From assembly GCA_030431855.1 (NCBI GenBank), contig JAUIII010000007.1, positions 1-43,681 of the forward strand: DNA of 43,681 bases. The letters run 5' to 3'. Position 1 is the first letter of the stretch, and each line of letters starts with the position of its first letter. Below are positions 43,632 to 43,681 of this stretch, in pieces. Position numbers and translations under genes: made by a program. The DNA is from a bacterium (GTDB lineage Bacteria > Patescibacteriota > Saccharimonadia > Saccharimonadales > Saccharimonadaceae). The notes beneath the pieces are model-generated. The model did not search any database and had not been told where the DNA came from. It saw only the letters and a program-made list of their open reading frames with translations.

Positions 43632-43681
43632 GATATTTTCTCGCAGTTCCTTGTCTGTTTTTAGTAGTGGTATCACCCCAT

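Overview
The window looks like a chromosomal segment of a Patescibacteria/CPR bacterium, most likely Candidatus Saccharibacteria (TM7). The lineage call is inference. It rests on a compact genome with overlapping genes, a phosphoketolase/acetate kinase pair as the visible energy module, several proteins of unknown family, very short untranslated leaders, UGA used as a normal stop, and repair and replication proteins that have lost zinc-binding cysteines. Only a marker-gene or tree search would settle it.

Layout. 1-5631 (+): F1Fo ATP synthase operon (end of c, then b, delta, alpha, gamma, beta, epsilon). Two unfamiliar small genes sit on either side of gamma and are packed to 0-4 bp against their neighbours. 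5633-6960 (-): tRNA-dihydrouridine synthase coupled to an 89-residue protein. 7012-7973 (-): a GC-rich, hairpin-dense locus with its own promoter, which I read as a large structured RNA carrying a 54-codon gene. 7962-11243 (-): a UvrD-type helicase fused to a RecB-like nuclease. 11262-11761 (-): a second GC-rich structured RNA with a perfect consensus promoter and an intrinsic terminator. 11798-17756: a hypothetical gene, a prepilin-like protein, an RNA uracil methyltransferase, acetate kinase and phosphoketolase. 17836-22785 (-): two paralogous secreted metallophosphoesterases with tandem N-terminal modules. 22912-26838: membrane and stress proteins (HdeD-like, AI-2E-type permease, MscS channel).

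26883-28809: 5-formyl-THF cyclo-ligase, a UPF0145 protein, a small membrane protein, a probable frameshifted gene and tRNA-Gln(UUG). 28898-32682: Gre factor, a two-component system, an HxlR-type regulator and a second AI-2E-type permease. 32686-40917 (-): an information-processing run (cysS, hypothetical, DHH phosphoesterase, recR, ybaB/ebfC, GT39-like glycosyltransferase, dnaB, dnaX). 41001-43631: a membrane protein, thymidine kinase, SemiSWEET, a third GC-rich cassette encoding a two-TM protein, and a coiled-coil hypothetical protein.

The most unusual content is the set of three GC-rich cassettes, all on the minus strand and each with its own AT-rich sigma70-like promoter. Two are dominated by near-perfect hairpins and flank the helicase-nuclease gene. 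One hairpin displays the 15-nt apical sequence of 16S rRNA helix 24 (the 790 loop). The small genes in cassettes 1 and 3 have strongly GC-biased third codon positions, unlike their neighbours, which suggests transfer, possibly from a high-GC host bacterium or its phage. A second theme is leaderless transcription: several genes have an extended -10 element ending exactly six bases before the start codon.
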